From the NCBI GenBank assembly GCA_002918705.1, contig PQKR01000005.1:124001-188000 (forward strand): DNA of 64,000 nt, in the 5' to 3' direction. The position numbers were made by a program, and so were the translations under genes. The notes below the pieces were generated by a model. The model worked only from the letters and a program-made list of their open reading frames with translations, was not told the origin of the DNA and did not search any database. This document shows positions 35,404-47,700 of the stretch, piece by piece. The first letter of the stretch is position 1; the number at the start of each line of letters is the position of its first letter. The stretch comes from Escherichia sp. ESNIH1. GTDB taxonomy: Bacteria; Pseudomonadota; Gammaproteobacteria; Enterobacterales; Enterobacteriaceae.

Positions 35404-37464
35404 TTACTTCTTCATTTGAGACAAGATGTTCCGGCACTGATTCTCCTGTCCTTCCGACGGAGAGATGAGCGCCAGCAGCGCTGCGGCCGGGGTCACCAGC
35501 GTCGCCAGCGCTGCCGCTACCGCACCGCGGGCGATCAGCGGGCCGGCCTTCACGCCCGCCTGTGGATCCTTGAAGCTACCACGCACGTAGAGCGGCGAGC
35601 GCAGGGTCACGATACGGATCCCCTTGCTCTCCGGGTTGATGGTGAGATCGAGCTGCTCCGAGGCAAAGCTGGCGGTCCCGGTGACGTTAATGATCGCGTT
35701 CTCGGTATCGAAGGCGAAGATCTGCGGACGTGCCACACCGTTGACCAGGTTCAGGTTGGCGGCGGCGCAGTTTACCCGCACCTCATCGTCACCGAAAATC
35801 TGTCCGACGATAAAGTTCCCGACGTTAAGACCGAGGATCTCCATCAGGTTACGGCTGACCACGCCATCGTTCATCAGCAGTTTCAAATTGCCGTTGCTTG
35901 TGCCGAGCAGCGCGGCTATGGAGTTACCCGTGCCGCGGAAATCCGCATCGCCGTTCATCTCACCGATGGTTTTCTGCATCAGCTCCACGTCCGGCATCAG
36001 CTCTTTCAGCTTCAGACGACGGGCCTGGATGTCCGCCCGCCCCTGCATCGGCTTCTTATCCCCTTCAAGGTGGATATTGGAAGAGATGGTGCCCCCCGCC
36101 AGGCCAAACTTCAGCGGCTGGAGGCGCAGGTCGGCGTTTTTCAGGATGATATGGGTCGAGAGGTCGCTGATCGGCAGAGAGCTGCCGTGCTCAATACGCC
36201 GCCCCTTAAAGCGCACGTCAGCATCCATCGTATCCCACTTATCGGTTTCGAAACGATCGTAGGGCAGCACTTTGCCTGCGGGCTGATTGGTCTTCTCGCC
36301 CTTCTTCTCTTCAGAACGCTTCGACTTTTCAGCCCCTTTTCCAGAGTCGACACCGATCAGCGGGCCTAAATCCGCCAGACGCAGCTGGCGCGACTCGAGA
36401 TCGCCTTCCAATTTGGGCCGAGGCTTACCGGTGGTATAGGTCAGGGAGCCATGAATATCGCTGTCGCCGATGCGGCCGTTAAAGCCACGGTAGTCATAGA
36501 CAGAGCTTTTTTCAGCGTCGATTTTTGCCACCAGCCGTCCGTCGGTCTCAAACGGTGGCGTATCCGGCAGCAGTACGCCGGTCAGATCGTACAGCTCGCC
36601 CAGTGAGTTACCGGCAAACTTCAGCTTAAGGTCGACCCCGCCCATTTTCATCGGGTCGCTCACCGTGCCGGAGAAGGCCACGCGGGTATTACCGGAGCGG
36701 AAATCAGCCTGCACCGGGAACGGCGTGCCTTCACTGCGCAGCGCCAGCATGCCGCCAATTTTACCCGTGCCGGTCACCTGCTGGCCGTTGTAGCGCCCCT
36801 GCGCCTTGAGGCCAAACACGTAGTCACCAACCTTGGCACTCTTCTCTTTGCTGCTGCCGGTCACTTCGCTAAACGGCAGCGGCTTGCCAAGCGGGTCGAT
36901 CAGGATCTCAACGTCGGCCTTGCTGACCTTATCATCGACCGCTACACGGCCCTGATCGAAAAGTATATTGTCGAGGCGGAAGGACCAGGCCGAAGGCCGC
37001 GCATCCTCATCTTTCGGTTCATCGCTGCCCGCCAGGTTGAAGGTCCAGTTGTTGGTTTTTTCCGACAGGCGGATCAGGCGGGCGTCCGGCTTCTCAAATT
37101 TCACCCACGGTAGGTACACGGTTTTGGTCAGCAGCGCCAGCGGTGCCAGCGTCGCCTCTACCCGTGGCAGGTGTACCATCGTGATCTCAGGGATATCAGG
37201 CGGGTTGCCAAGGACTACATCCTCGGCATGCACGTGCGGCCACGGCACCCAGCTGCGCCAGCCGGTCTCCTGCTTCTGTCGCTCCCAGACAACGCCTAAA
37301 TCGCCGCGTATCGCAAAGGGACGATTCAGCTCGGTGGAGACCTTCTCATTGATAGTGGGTTTAAGCCGGTTCCAGTCAAACGTCGCGATAATGATGATAG
37401 CCACCACGATCAGCAACAAAAGCGTTCCCAAGACGGCAATGATTGCCTTGCTTGTTCTTGTCAT
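35404..37464 (-). CDS. yhjG: YhjG, AsmA-family inner-membrane/periplasmic protein
   Basis: This 686-residue AsmA-family protein has one N-terminal membrane helix (about 8-30, LGTLLLLIVVAIIIIATF) followed by a long beta-rich periplasmic region. It equals E. coli YhjG in length and is highly similar. AsmA-like proteins are thought to form grooves that move phospholipid between membranes. The C-terminal region (GVKAGPLIARGAVAAALATLV, then a cysteine near the end) is typical. It is preceded by pdeH on the same side of kdgK and reads toward the terminator at 35355. Confidence 0.93.
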   Translation of the reverse strand: MTRTSKAIIAVLGTLLLLIVVAIIIIATFDWNRLKPTINEKVSTELNRPFAIRGDLGVVWERQKQETGWRSWVPWPHVHAEDVVLGNPPDIPEITMVHLPRVEATLAPLALLTKTVYLPWVKFEKPDARLIRLSEKTNNWTFNLAGSDEPKDEDARPSAWSFRLDNILFDQGRVAVDDKVSKADVEILIDPLGKPLPFSEVTGSSKEKSAKVGDYVFGLKAQGRYNGQQVTGTGKIGGMLALRSEGTPFPVQADFRSGNTRVAFSGTVSDPMKMGGVDLKLKFAGNSLGELYDLTGVLLPDTPPFETDGRLVAKIDAEKSSVYDYRGFNGRIGDSDIHGSLTYTTGKPRPKLEGDLESRQLRLADLGPLIGVDSGKGAEKSKRSEEKKGEKTNQPAGKVLPYDRFETDKWDTMDADVRFKGRRIEHGSSLPISDLSTHIILKNADLRLQPLKFGLAGGTISSNIHLEGDKKPMQGRADIQARRLKLKELMPDVELMQKTIGEMNGDADFRGTGNSIAALLGTSNGNLKLLMNDGVVSRNLMEILGLNVGNFIVGQIFGDDEVRVNCAAANLNLVNGVARPQIFAFDTENAIINVTGTASFASEQLDLTINPESKGIRIVTLRSPLYVRGSFKDPQAGVKAGPLIARGAVAAALATLVTPAAALLALISPSEGQENQCRNILSQMKK

Positions 37465-37538
37465 GCTTGCATCCTTCCATTCTTGCCTTGCCTGTCATAA
37501 AGATAGCTGAGCCTGAGGGAAAGGAGTGCAACCTGATG

Positions 37539-38309
37539 TTATAGAGCGAGAATAACGCTTTCGAGGTTTGCCAGCGGTGCGGGACGAGAGAGGAAATAAC
37601 CCTGTGCGGCAAAGGCCGGTGACGCCTGCACATCGCGCCACTCCTCCACCGTCTCCACACCCTCAACAATGACGCCCTGGCAGTAACGGTTCATCAGCTG
37701 CAGCAGCAGCGTGAAGAGGTTGCGCCCTTCCGGCGTTTTGCGCAGCATGATAAACAGCTCACGGGCCACTTTGATGTAGTCGTAGCGTACTTCGCTCAGC
37801 GCAGAGAAGTTCGCCATCCCGGTCCCGAAGTCGTCCAGCCACAGCGGGCCAATTTCACAGATCGAGGCGAAGGAGGAGTCCTCCGGCAGGCGAATATGCT
37901 CAACCAGCTCGAAGCGCAGCCACGACAGCGTCTCGACCAGCGCCATCATTTTTGGGTTTTGCCGCATCGATAGCAGCGTCGGGCCATCAACGTTAACCGA
38001 CGCGAGCACGTTATTCTTCACAAAGAAGTCACTTTGCAGGGCAAGCAGGTTAATCTGCTCCAGCATGACGTCCAGACGCTGACGGACCGCCACCTCTGCA
38101 AAGTAGCGGTCGGGCGCAATACGCTGCGAGGGATTATCCGGGTGCGTAACGATCGTTAATACTTCGATTGCCATCAGGCTGCCATCTACGCGATAGATGG
38201 GCTGGTAAGTGTAGGCACGTTCACATTGCAGCCAGTAGCGTCGCTCTTCCAGGCTTTCGATGCTCGCCTCCGGAATGCTTAGCCGCTGGATAACCTGCTT
38301 CAACTTCAT
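37539..38309 (-). CDS. pdeH: PdeH (YhjH), cyclic-di-GMP phosphodiesterase
   Basis: This 256-residue stand-alone EAL-domain enzyme hydrolyses c-di-GMP to pGpG. In E. coli it keeps c-di-GMP low during motility so that the YcgR brake is off. The signature is ELV (in LRFELVEHIRLP), with the metal-binding DDFGTGMANF and VEGVET further on, as in active E. coli PdeH (255 residues). A sigma-28 promoter of near-consensus quality lies upstream, so it belongs to the flagellar class 3 genes. It sits 75 bases before yhjG on the same strand. Confidence 0.95.
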   Translation of the reverse strand: MKLKQVIQRLSIPEASIESLEERRYWLQCERAYTYQPIYRVDGSLMAIEVLTIVTHPDNPSQRIAPDRYFAEVAVRQRLDVMLEQINLLALQSDFFVKNNVLASVNVDGPTLLSMRQNPKMMALVETLSWLRFELVEHIRLPEDSSFASICEIGPLWLDDFGTGMANFSALSEVRYDYIKVARELFIMLRKTPEGRNLFTLLLQLMNRYCQGVIVEGVETVEEWRDVQASPAFAAQGYFLSRPAPLANLESVILAL

Positions 38310-38360
38310 TGTCAGATGTCCTGTAATAGAGTGAGTGACCTGGCGGAACTCGTCTAGGAG

Positions 38361-38387
38361 TTATCGGCGCGGCGGGTGAGAACTTTA
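38361..38387 (-). promoter_or_regulatory. Sigma-28 (FliA) promoter of pdeH
   Basis: On the minus strand TAAAGTTC, 11 bases, GCCGATAA. The FliA consensus is TAAAGTTT-N11-GCCGATAA, so only one base of 16 differs and the spacing is exact. The start of transcription falls about 45 bases before the pdeH ATG. Confidence 0.92.
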
Positions 38388-38544
38388 TGTTCAAACAGAG
38401 AGCAAAATTAAATTCTGCTAAGGGAATCTGCACTTAACACGCGTTAGCTCAAAAAAATATTGGAACGTTGTTTTAATATGATTGACCACGCAGCACGCGC
38501 AACGCACACTACTCCCAATATTTATCCGACTCAGGTTGATGACT

Positions 38545-39474
38545 ATGTCCAGGAAAATTGCCGTCATTGGCGAATGCATGATTGAGCTGTCACAGAAAGG
38601 CACAGAGGTAAACCGTGGCTTTGGTGGCGATACCTTAAATACCTCCGTTTATGTTGCCCGCCAGGTCGATCCGGCTGCGCTGACGGTACACTATGTTACG
38701 GCGCTGGGGACGGATAATTTTAGCCAGCAGATGCTGGATGCCTGGCAGAACGAAAGTGTCGATACCTCCCTTACCCAACGCATGGAGAACCGCCTGCCGG
38801 GGCTCTACTACATCGAAACCGATAGCACCGGCGAGCGCACCTTCTACTACTGGCGTAACGAGGCCGCAGCCAAATTCTGGCTGGAGAGCGAGCAGGCCGC
38901 CGCCATCTGCGAGGAGCTGGCTACCTTTGACTATCTCTACCTGAGCGGTATCAGCCTGGCGATCTTAAGCCCGGCCAGCCGCGACAAGCTGCTCTCCCTG
39001 CTGCGCGAGTGCCGCGCCAACGGCGGCAAGGTGATTTTCGATAACAACTACCGTCCACGCCTGTGGGCCAGCAAAGAGGAGACCCAGCAGGTCTACCAGC
39101 AGATGCTGGCCTGCACCGATATCGCCTTCCTGACCCTGGACGACGAGGATGCGTTGTGGGGCGAGAAGCCGGTAGAAGAGGTGATTGCTCGTACCCAGGC
39201 CGCTGGCGTGAGCGAAGTAGTGGTGAAGCGCGGGGCGGACTCCTGCCTGGTGGCGATTGCTGGCGACGCGGTGATTGACGTGCCGGCGGTGAAGCTGCCG
39301 AAAGAGAAGGTGATCGATACCACCGCGGCGGGTGACTCTTTCAGCGCGGGCTACCTGGCCGTACGTCTGACCGGCGGCGATGCCGAGGCGGCGGCGCAGC
39401 GCGGTCACCTGACCGCCAGTACCGTGATCCAGTATCGTGGGGCGATTATTCCCCGCGAGGCAATGCCGAACTGA
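38545..39474 (+). CDS. kdgK: 2-dehydro-3-deoxygluconokinase
   Basis: This 309-residue PfkB-family sugar kinase phosphorylates KDG to KDPG in hexuronate catabolism. The C-terminal signature DTTAAGDSFSAGYLAVRL carries the catalytic Asp and anion hole. The N-terminal IGECMIELSQKG and GGDTLNTSVY match E. coli KdgK closely. The ATG at 38545 is chosen so that the length equals E. coli (309); the open frame continues upstream to 38482. E. coli kdgK is under KdgR; no operator was resolved. Confidence 0.95.
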   Translation: MSRKIAVIGECMIELSQKGTEVNRGFGGDTLNTSVYVARQVDPAALTVHYVTALGTDNFSQQMLDAWQNESVDTSLTQRMENRLPGLYYIETDSTGERTFYYWRNEAAAKFWLESEQAAAICEELATFDYLYLSGISLAILSPASRDKLLSLLRECRANGGKVIFDNNYRPRLWASKEETQQVYQQMLACTDIAFLTLDDEDALWGEKPVEEVIARTQAAGVSEVVVKRGADSCLVAIAGDAVIDVPAVKLPKEKVIDTTAAGDSFSAGYLAVRLTGGDAEAAAQRGHLTASTVIQYRGAIIPREAMPN

Positions 39475-39487
39475 TCGTCCGGCTTTC

Positions 39488-39516
39488 CGGCCCCTGCCGC
39501 TGGCAGCGGGCCGGGT
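39488..39516. terminator. Hairpin between kdgK and yhjJ
   Basis: CCGGCCCCTGCC pairs with GGCAGCGGGCCGG with one bulged base. It lies between converging genes, without a T-run. Confidence 0.5.
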
Positions 39517-39527
39517 GAACCGCACGG

Positions 39528-41018
39528 CTACTGCTGAACGGGCGGAATATCCGTCACGTCCTGATGCACATCATCACTGGCAGGCACAAGGGCTGACGTT
39601 TCGGCACTCATCACCTGATCCCAGGTGGCCTGCAGCTCCTTCATATTAAACTCCGGCTCGCCTTTCGGCTGCAGCAGCACCAGCGACTGATCCTGGGTCA
39701 GCTGCTGACGCAGGCTCTGGTTCAGCATCTCGGTCGTCAGGCCGTTCAGGAAGTCCTGGCGCAGCCTCTGGTACTGCTCAGGGGCAATATCTACCACCTG
39801 ATTTTGCAGAGAGCGCATACGCTGGCTGATCAGCACGTCGGTATCGGTGCGGGCATAGGTCGTGAAAAGCCTCTGCAGCTCCAGCTTCTTCTGGGCAATC
39901 AGGGCGTTAAACTCATCCTCTGACAGACCGCTGTCGCGCACCTTTTTCAGCTCGCGGGCAATCATCGCCAGATTGGCGTTGAGCTTATCGGGCGCAGAAT
40001 CGACGTTAATGGCGCACTGCGCACGCTGGAACAGCACCCGGCAGTCGAAGCCGAGGCCAATATCTTTAGCGTTGTTTTTAGTCAGGGTCTGCTGGAGATG
40101 CCAGAACAGCGCCTCGCGGGCGACATCTGCCCGCCAGTAGCGCTCCAGCGCGGCGGATTCACGAATCGGCTGCCACGGCACGTCCCACATCAGCGAGAGC
40201 CTGTCCTGGCGTACGGAGTCGGTCATGATGCTCACCGGCTCGCGCGGTAGCGGAGAGAGCGTTGGCACCGGGGCTGGCGTCTCCCGTTTTCCCTTTAGAT
40301 CGCCAAAGGTTTTATTGATCTGCTCGCCAACGGCGCGGCTGTCGATATTACCCACCACAATCAGCGTCATCGCGTCCGGGGTATACCACTTCTGATAAAA
40401 GGCCTTCAGCTGGGCCGCATCCACCGGTTTCTTTAGCGGTGCCGCGGGATCGTGTCCCAGCAAGCTCGACCCTTTCAGGCGGTAGCGCCACCAGTTATCT
40501 TTAGTCTCTGGCGGCCAGGTTGCTACCATATCATCGCTGCCCAGAGCGTGGTTGACCGTCTCCGGCGTCACGGTAAGCTTGCCAGTAATATCAGAGAGAT
40601 AGACCAGCGCCTCTTTTAGCAGGTCGCTGCGATTATTGGGTAAGCTGAGACTAAACAGCGTGTAGTCGTAGGAGACCAGCGCCGGGGGCAGAGGGCGCTT
40701 GGGATCGATGCCCTGCTGCCAGAGCGAGCGCACCTGCGCGGGCTGAAGGCTGCCGCTATGGGTCAGCGCGATACGTGGAATAAAGTGGCTAAAGCCGCTC
40801 TGCTGGGTGCTCTCCGTCAGCGAGCCGGTATTCACCAGCAGGCGGATCTCAACCCGATCGCTGGGGCGCTGCGGCGTACTTAACACCTGCCACTGAAAAC
40901 CGTTTGTCAGTGTCCCCTGTTGCCATGCCGGGTCGGGCTGGAGCGCATCTGCCTGCACGTAACTGGCTGCCATCATCAGCAAACCACCAGCTATGAGTCG
41001 AATTTTTGTGCCCTGCAT
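39528..41018 (-). CDS. yhjJ: YhjJ, periplasmic M16-like protein without zinc site
   Basis: This 496-residue protein has a Sec signal (1-24, ending VQADA) and two peptidase M16 (pitrilysin) domains. It matches E. coli YhjJ (498 residues). The HxxEH zinc motif expected about 50-60 residues into the first domain is replaced by SHFIPRIALTHSG, so it should not be an active metallopeptidase. As in E. coli it lies between kdgK and dctA. Role unknown; a chaperone or adaptor function is possible for such inactive homologs. Confidence 0.92.
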   Translation of the reverse strand: MQGTKIRLIAGGLLMMAASYVQADALQPDPAWQQGTLTNGFQWQVLSTPQRPSDRVEIRLLVNTGSLTESTQQSGFSHFIPRIALTHSGSLQPAQVRSLWQQGIDPKRPLPPALVSYDYTLFSLSLPNNRSDLLKEALVYLSDITGKLTVTPETVNHALGSDDMVATWPPETKDNWWRYRLKGSSLLGHDPAAPLKKPVDAAQLKAFYQKWYTPDAMTLIVVGNIDSRAVGEQINKTFGDLKGKRETPAPVPTLSPLPREPVSIMTDSVRQDRLSLMWDVPWQPIRESAALERYWRADVAREALFWHLQQTLTKNNAKDIGLGFDCRVLFQRAQCAINVDSAPDKLNANLAMIARELKKVRDSGLSEDEFNALIAQKKLELQRLFTTYARTDTDVLISQRMRSLQNQVVDIAPEQYQRLRQDFLNGLTTEMLNQSLRQQLTQDQSLVLLQPKGEPEFNMKELQATWDQVMSAETSALVPASDDVHQDVTDIPPVQQ

Positions 41019-41205
41019 GTGAACCCCTGATCAACATTCCTGGTTAAAAGACCGCCTGCAAGCCAGGCCGCCTAAAATGAAGTTTTAACACTCCGTGTTA
41101 GACAGCCAAAAAAGCAAAACGTCACACCGGGAAGTAAAAAAATAGGGGGTAATTATGCGCAGGTGCCCGTGCCCCTACAATGGACAACGGGCATAAGTAG
41201 GCAGA

Positions 41206-42622
<1,417 letters not shown>

Positions 42623-42648
42623 CCAGCTCGCACAAGTGAGCACGGCCG

Positions 42649-44652
42649 CTACGCGCTTCCGTCAACCAGCTGAGGAAGGTTATGCTGCTCAAATGCCTCC
42701 GGGGCCACCGCGCGGCCAAAGAGATAACCCTGAGCCATCTCAACCCCTGCCGCCTGCAGCCATGCACGCTGCGCCTCGGTCTCGACCCCCTCAGCGATAA
42801 TATTCAGATCGAGGCTGCGGGCCATATGGATTATCGATGAGACCATGCTGCTGTCTTGCGGCAGACCTTCAACAAAAATCTTGTCGATTTTCAGCACGTC
42901 GACCGGCAACGATTTCATGTGCTGAAGCTGGCGCAGGCCTGCATAGCCCATGCCGAAATCATCCAGCGCAATACGCACCCCGGCATTGCGCAGCGGACGC
43001 AGGATCGCCACCGCCGCATGCGGATCGTCAATGCGGCGGCTCTCGGTCACCTCGAGGATCAGCGTGCCGGGCGCAATACGGTAGCGTTCCAGCAGCTCAA
43101 GCAGATCCCGCACCATATCCTGGTGCATCAGCTGCAGCGCCGAGAGGTTCACCGACAGCGGCAGCATAATGCCTCGCGCCTGCCAGGCCGCGAGCTGGCG
43201 GCAGGACTCCTCCAGCACCCAGTGGCCGACAACAATCATCAGCCCGCAGGACTCAATGCTGTCGATTAGTCCCTCTGGCAGCTCCCAGCTGCCGTCCGGC
43301 TGCTGCTGGCGCAGCAGGGCCTCGGCGCTGACCACCTCGCCAGTGGCCAGGTTGACCTGCGGCTGCAGCCAGATGGCAAACTGATGGTTATCCAGCGCGT
43401 TTAAGATATCGCTCTCTTCCGTCAGCCGTTTCTGCGCCGTGACCATCTGTTCCGGGTCAAAGAACTGGATCTGGTTTTTACCCTTGCGACGGGCAGAGAG
43501 CGCTGCTGAGATAGCCCGACGGTAGAGCTGCTCTGCCGTTACATCGCCATAGAACATGGCGATGCCAATGCTGGCGCTCGGGCGCAGCTGGATACCCTGC
43601 ACCGGCAGACGCTCATTAATGACCGCGAGTATCTGCTGACCCAGCGTAATGGCATGCCACGGCTCGCTGGCGCCGTTACCAATAATAACAAAGGTGTCGG
43701 TACTCGCCTGGGCCAGCACCATGCGTGGGGCAAGCACCGACTTCATCTTCTCCACCAGCGTCAGGAGCAGCATTTCGCGCTGGCTCTCTTTCAGCACCCC
43801 CGCGGTGTCCTGCAAGGTTTCACAGGCAATCACCATGAGCGCGGTCGTTTTTTGCCGGGCAACGGTCTGCTCCAGCAGGGCCATCATAAAGGCTTTGTTC
43901 GGTAGCTCTGATACCGGAAAGCGCGTCACCTGGCTATTCAGCTCTTCATGCTGGCGCAGCACCATCTGCTGATTACGGTTATAGCTACGAACCAGCATGC
44001 CAATCTCATCGTCATGATGGTGGCGGGGCAGCGGCAGCTGGTGTCCAGGGTGGTCCTGTAGCGACAGGTCGTTCAGCTCACGGGCGATCTTGCGCAGCGG
44101 GCGGATAATCAGCCGGCTGATGCACCAGGTGAGCGCCACCGTCATGATCAGGACTAACAGTAAGTAAGTAGTAACTAACGTTGAAACGGTGCTCATAACG
44201 AACTTATACATGCGGAATGAGTCCGCCTGCAGCACCAGATAGGCCAGCGGCTGTGGGTTAGCCGGACGCTCCAGGGAGTAGATCGGCAATGAAATCTGTA
44301 CCGGTAGCTCAAAGAGCCGGGTAATGGTCACGGGAACCGGACGCTCGGGGATGAAGCTCATGCGCAGAGCCTGGAACTGATTCGGCAGGACGACGTCCGC
44401 CCGGCTGACCACGCCAGCGGGCTGGATGCGTTTAAGGATAGCTTCCGCGTCGGCAATGTCGCCCTTCAGAATAGCGGCGGAGAGCGGCTCACGCACCGAG
44501 CGCGCAATGCTCTCCATCTGCGTACCGGTGTTGTAGCGATTCTGCTGCACAAAATGGAACAGCAAAATCACGCAAAAAAGGAAAATAAACACCATAGCGA
44601 CGATCGAGACCATCGCCATCTGTTTAATGGTTAACGAACGGCTAACGCGCAA
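42649..44652 (-). CDS. pdeK: PdeK (YhjK), membrane GGDEF-EAL protein
   Basis: This 667-residue membrane protein has an N-terminal helix (about 13-35), a periplasmic part, a second helix near 160-185, a HAMP-like segment ([12 protein letters not shown]), a degenerate GGDEF domain and a C-terminal EAL domain. The EAL-type site [11 protein letters not shown] and [10 protein letters not shown] are kept, while no GGDEF motif can be found, so phosphodiesterase action is likelier than cyclase. A TTG at 44652 after GGAGAG is chosen because E. coli YhjK starts there. It is next to bcsC on the same strand, as in E. coli. Confidence 0.92.
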   Translation of the reverse strand: MRVSRSLTIKQMAMVSIVAMVFIFLFCVILLFHFVQQNRYNTGTQMESIARSVREPLSAAILKGDIADAEAILKRIQPAGVVSRADVVLPNQFQALRMSFIPERPVPVTITRLFELPVQISLPIYSLERPANPQPLAYLVLQADSFRMYKFVMSTVSTLVTTYLLLVLIMTVALTWCISRLIIRPLRKIARELNDLSLQDHPGHQLPLPRHHHDDEIGMLVRSYNRNQQMVLRQHEELNSQVTRFPVSELPNKAFMMALLEQTVARQKTTALMVIACETLQDTAGVLKESQREMLLLTLVEKMKSVLAPRMVLAQASTDTFVIIGNGASEPWHAITLGQQILAVINERLPVQGIQLRPSASIGIAMFYGDVTAEQLYRRAISAALSARRKGKNQIQFFDPEQMVTAQKRLTEESDILNALDNHQFAIWLQPQVNLATGEVVSAEALLRQQQPDGSWELPEGLIDSIESCGLMIVVGHWVLEESCRQLAAWQARGIMLPLSVNLSALQLMHQDMVRDLLELLERYRIAPGTLILEVTESRRIDDPHAAVAILRPLRNAGVRIALDDFGMGYAGLRQLQHMKSLPVDVLKIDKIFVEGLPQDSSMVSSIIHMARSLDLNIIAEGVETEAQRAWLQAAGVEMAQGYLFGRAVAPEAFEQHNLPQLVDGSA

Positions 44653-44703
44653 ATTGACTCTCCAAATACTCCGTGTCCGCAAAAGTAACCGACGGCTACC
44701 TGC

Positions 44704-44736
44704 CTGCTGTCAGAGTATACTCGATTCTGACAGCAG
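44704..44736. repeat. 11-bp inverted repeat after bcsC
   Basis: CTGCTGTCAGA (44704-44714) and TCTGACAGCAG (44726-44736) are perfect arms with an 11-base loop, between bcsC and pdeK. It may end or stabilise the bcs transcript; there is no T-run. Confidence 0.55.
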
Positions 44737-44765
44737 AATAAGACCGGGATAGAGAGCCTTGTGCG

Positions 44766-47700
44766 TTACCAGTCGGCGTAAGGCGTCAGCACCTGCGGCG
44801 GCGAGTCCATATCGCCCTGCCAGCCCGCCTGCGAATAGCGAACGTAGAGCATGCCGTGGCTCGGGGTATAATCCTCCGCCTGCTGAATATCGATGGCGGC
44901 ACCGATGGACCAGTTGGAGGTGATGCGACGCTCAATCAGGGCGCGCGCCGTATAGCCAAAGCCGTTGCTTTTCGATCCGAACTCTTTCTCATCCGCTGCC
45001 CGAGCGCGATAGGTGTCAGGGATTAGGTTAAGCAGCGGATAGGTAGCCTGGGTACGGGTTGCCGAGTGCGACCAGGAGACCGAGCCGCCCAGCTCCCACG
45101 ACCAGTTCTCGGTTCGTTCACGCCACGTTACCGGCACGGCAAACGAGAGATATTTCTGCGGGCTGTAGTAGCCCCCCTGGCCCAGGGTATAGCCGCTCAG
45201 ATCCTTATCGTAGTGCCAGAGCATGTTATTCAGGCCGACGGTGACGCGGCGGTTATCTTCGTTGACCAGCTTGTAGTAGTAGCCCGTCATCCAGCGCACG
45301 CGCCAGTTGTCATCTACGTTCTTACCGGTAAGCGCGTCGGCGCTCAGGCTCGCCCAGACGCCATGCGCTTCGCCCTGATCATAGCTCAGACTAAGGCCGC
45401 CGCCGGTAGATCGAACGCCGCCCCAGGTCTTACCGGTGCCGCCGCGATCGTTACCGTTTTCGTTATTTGGATCTTCCGGGTCATGATAGTAGCTGGAGGC
45501 ATCTTTCTGACCGCCGAAGGCCAGCAGGGAGCTGGAGATCGGCCGACGATGCACGTCCAGCGTATAGCCTACCGGACCCAGATCGTTGCTGTAGCTCAGC
45601 CCGCCGACGATATCCACCACCCGGAAGCCCATTGGCGTAGTGCCAATATCCCCTTCCCAGGTATCGTTGCGCCAGCCAACCGCAATGCTCGCCCCACCAT
45701 CGGACTGGCTCTTATCGCCGTTGACGCAGTTGAGCTGGCCGCAGGTCCCCCAGTTGGGATCGTACAGCCCGTTCTCATCGGTGGCGAAGGAGCCCGCGTT
45801 CATATTGACGTAGTCGGTACGGAAGAACATCCGACCGTCGGCCAGCGGCGCATCGGCCTGCAGCATGGTGGTGTTGGCTTTCAGATCGGAGTAGCCGCCG
45901 GTGCCGCTGGAGCCCCAGTAGTCATGCTCAAGCGTGACGTTGAGATCCTGCTGGCGATAGAGATCGGCGGCATCGCTGCGCAGGCCGCGCTTCAGCCAGT
46001 CATCGCTGGCATCGTTACGCGTCTGGCGGGTAAAGGTGTCGTTATCCTGGGCGGGGGTGGCCGCAATGCCTGCCGCGACCATCGCCTGTTTATAGCTCTC
46101 CAGCGCGGGCTGCGGCTGGCCGTTAGCCTGCTGGAAGCGGGCATAGTCACGCAGCACCAGAGCGCTGTCCTGCGACGGCGGCAGCGCTTTCGCCTCGGGC
46201 ACGATGGTGTCATAGGTGCGCTGGGCCAGAACCCGGTCCCCCAGCTGCGACCGCACCAGCGCCATTCGGCGCTGCATATTGATAGAGGGTTGCTCAGTCT
46301 GCGGTATCTCGTTCAGCGCCGCCAGCTGCTGACGCGCTGCAAGCGGATTGCCTTCGGCAATGGCCACCTCTATCAGGCTCAGGCGGGCGTCGGCGTTAGC
46401 CGGTTCACGCGCCAGCACGGCTTCATATCCGGCCTGGGCCGTAGCGTAATCACCGCGCTGCTGCGCCCAGTCCGCGAGGGTTAAATCGATGCGCGTGGAG
46501 GCAGGCTGCTGCCTGAGCAGGGCTTCAGCCTCCTGCTCCTTGCCACTGTCGCGCAGGCGGTTGGCGGTCTCGAGCAGCTGGTTGCCCTCAAGGCGGCTCG
46601 CCAGCGCCTGCATATTACTGTCCCATTTGCTGCGCGGCAGGGTATTAAGATGCGCCAGCGCGGCACGATCCTGATCGTTACCTGACAGGTAGAGGCTGTA
46701 AGCGTAAACCTGGGTAGGATCGTTGGGCTGGCGACGAACCAGATCGCGCATCTGTGCATCGGCCTCGGCGTGCCGTCCGGCGCTCCAGAGGTCACGGGAG
46801 AGACGGTAGGCGATCCAGACGCTGTCCGGATCGCTCGCCAGGCGACGGCGCTGAACTTCAGCCGCCTGCGCCCAGCGCCCCTGGTTCTCCAGAGCTTCAG
46901 CCTGCTGCGCCAGCCGATCGTTAGCAAGGCTACGCTCAATATCATCTACGCTGCGACGCTGGCTGGCAGAGAGCGAGGCAATCCAGGCGGAGGCTTTCTC
47001 AGGCGACTGCTCGCGGTAGAGATTGGCCAGGCCGCGAATCGCGTTGCTATTGCCGCTGTCCATGCGCAGCGCCTGCTGGTAGTAGCGCTCGGCGGCGGCG
47101 CTCTCCTTGCGGGCAACGGCAGCATCCCCCAGCCCCAGCACCGCATAGCTGTCGGTGTTATCTACTGCCCGGGCCTGCTGGTAAAGTCGCTCTGCCTGGG
47201 CAGGGTTATTGGCCTTCAGCGCAGCGTCACCTTGCTGGATCAGCAGCCAGTAGCGGTTGGTTTGCAGGAGGCTATCCCACTTGCTGCGGTTGCTGCTCTG
47301 CGGCGCAAGGGCAATGGCTCTCTCTAGCAGGGGAACCGCCCGGGCGCGATCGCCCTTTTGCGAATAAGCCTGGCCGAGCGCGCCGGTGGTCTCACCGTCG
47401 TTCTGATCGGCGCTCAGCGCCTGCTGCAGCGAGGCGATAGCCTGCCCGCCTTGGCCAGCGTCGACCGCGGCCAGCCCGCGGGAACGGGCGCGGAACGCCG
47501 GATCGGCCAGCTGCTGCTGCTGTTTCGCCAGCGTCGCCCGAGCCGTATCCACCGTATCGCCGCTGCTAAACTCATTTAAAAACTGTTGCAACGCCTGCAC
47601 GCTGGCATCGCTCACCGGCATATTTTGAACCTGTTGATACCAGATGGCCGCCGCTGCTTCGCGAGTGGTGCCTGACTTCGCCATCTGGCGCAGCACAGTA

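Noticed and set aside
45066-46484. 472-codon open frame on the plus strand
   Set aside because: It is antisense to bcsC, a clear gene with full family match. Long antisense frames are common in this GC-rich DNA.
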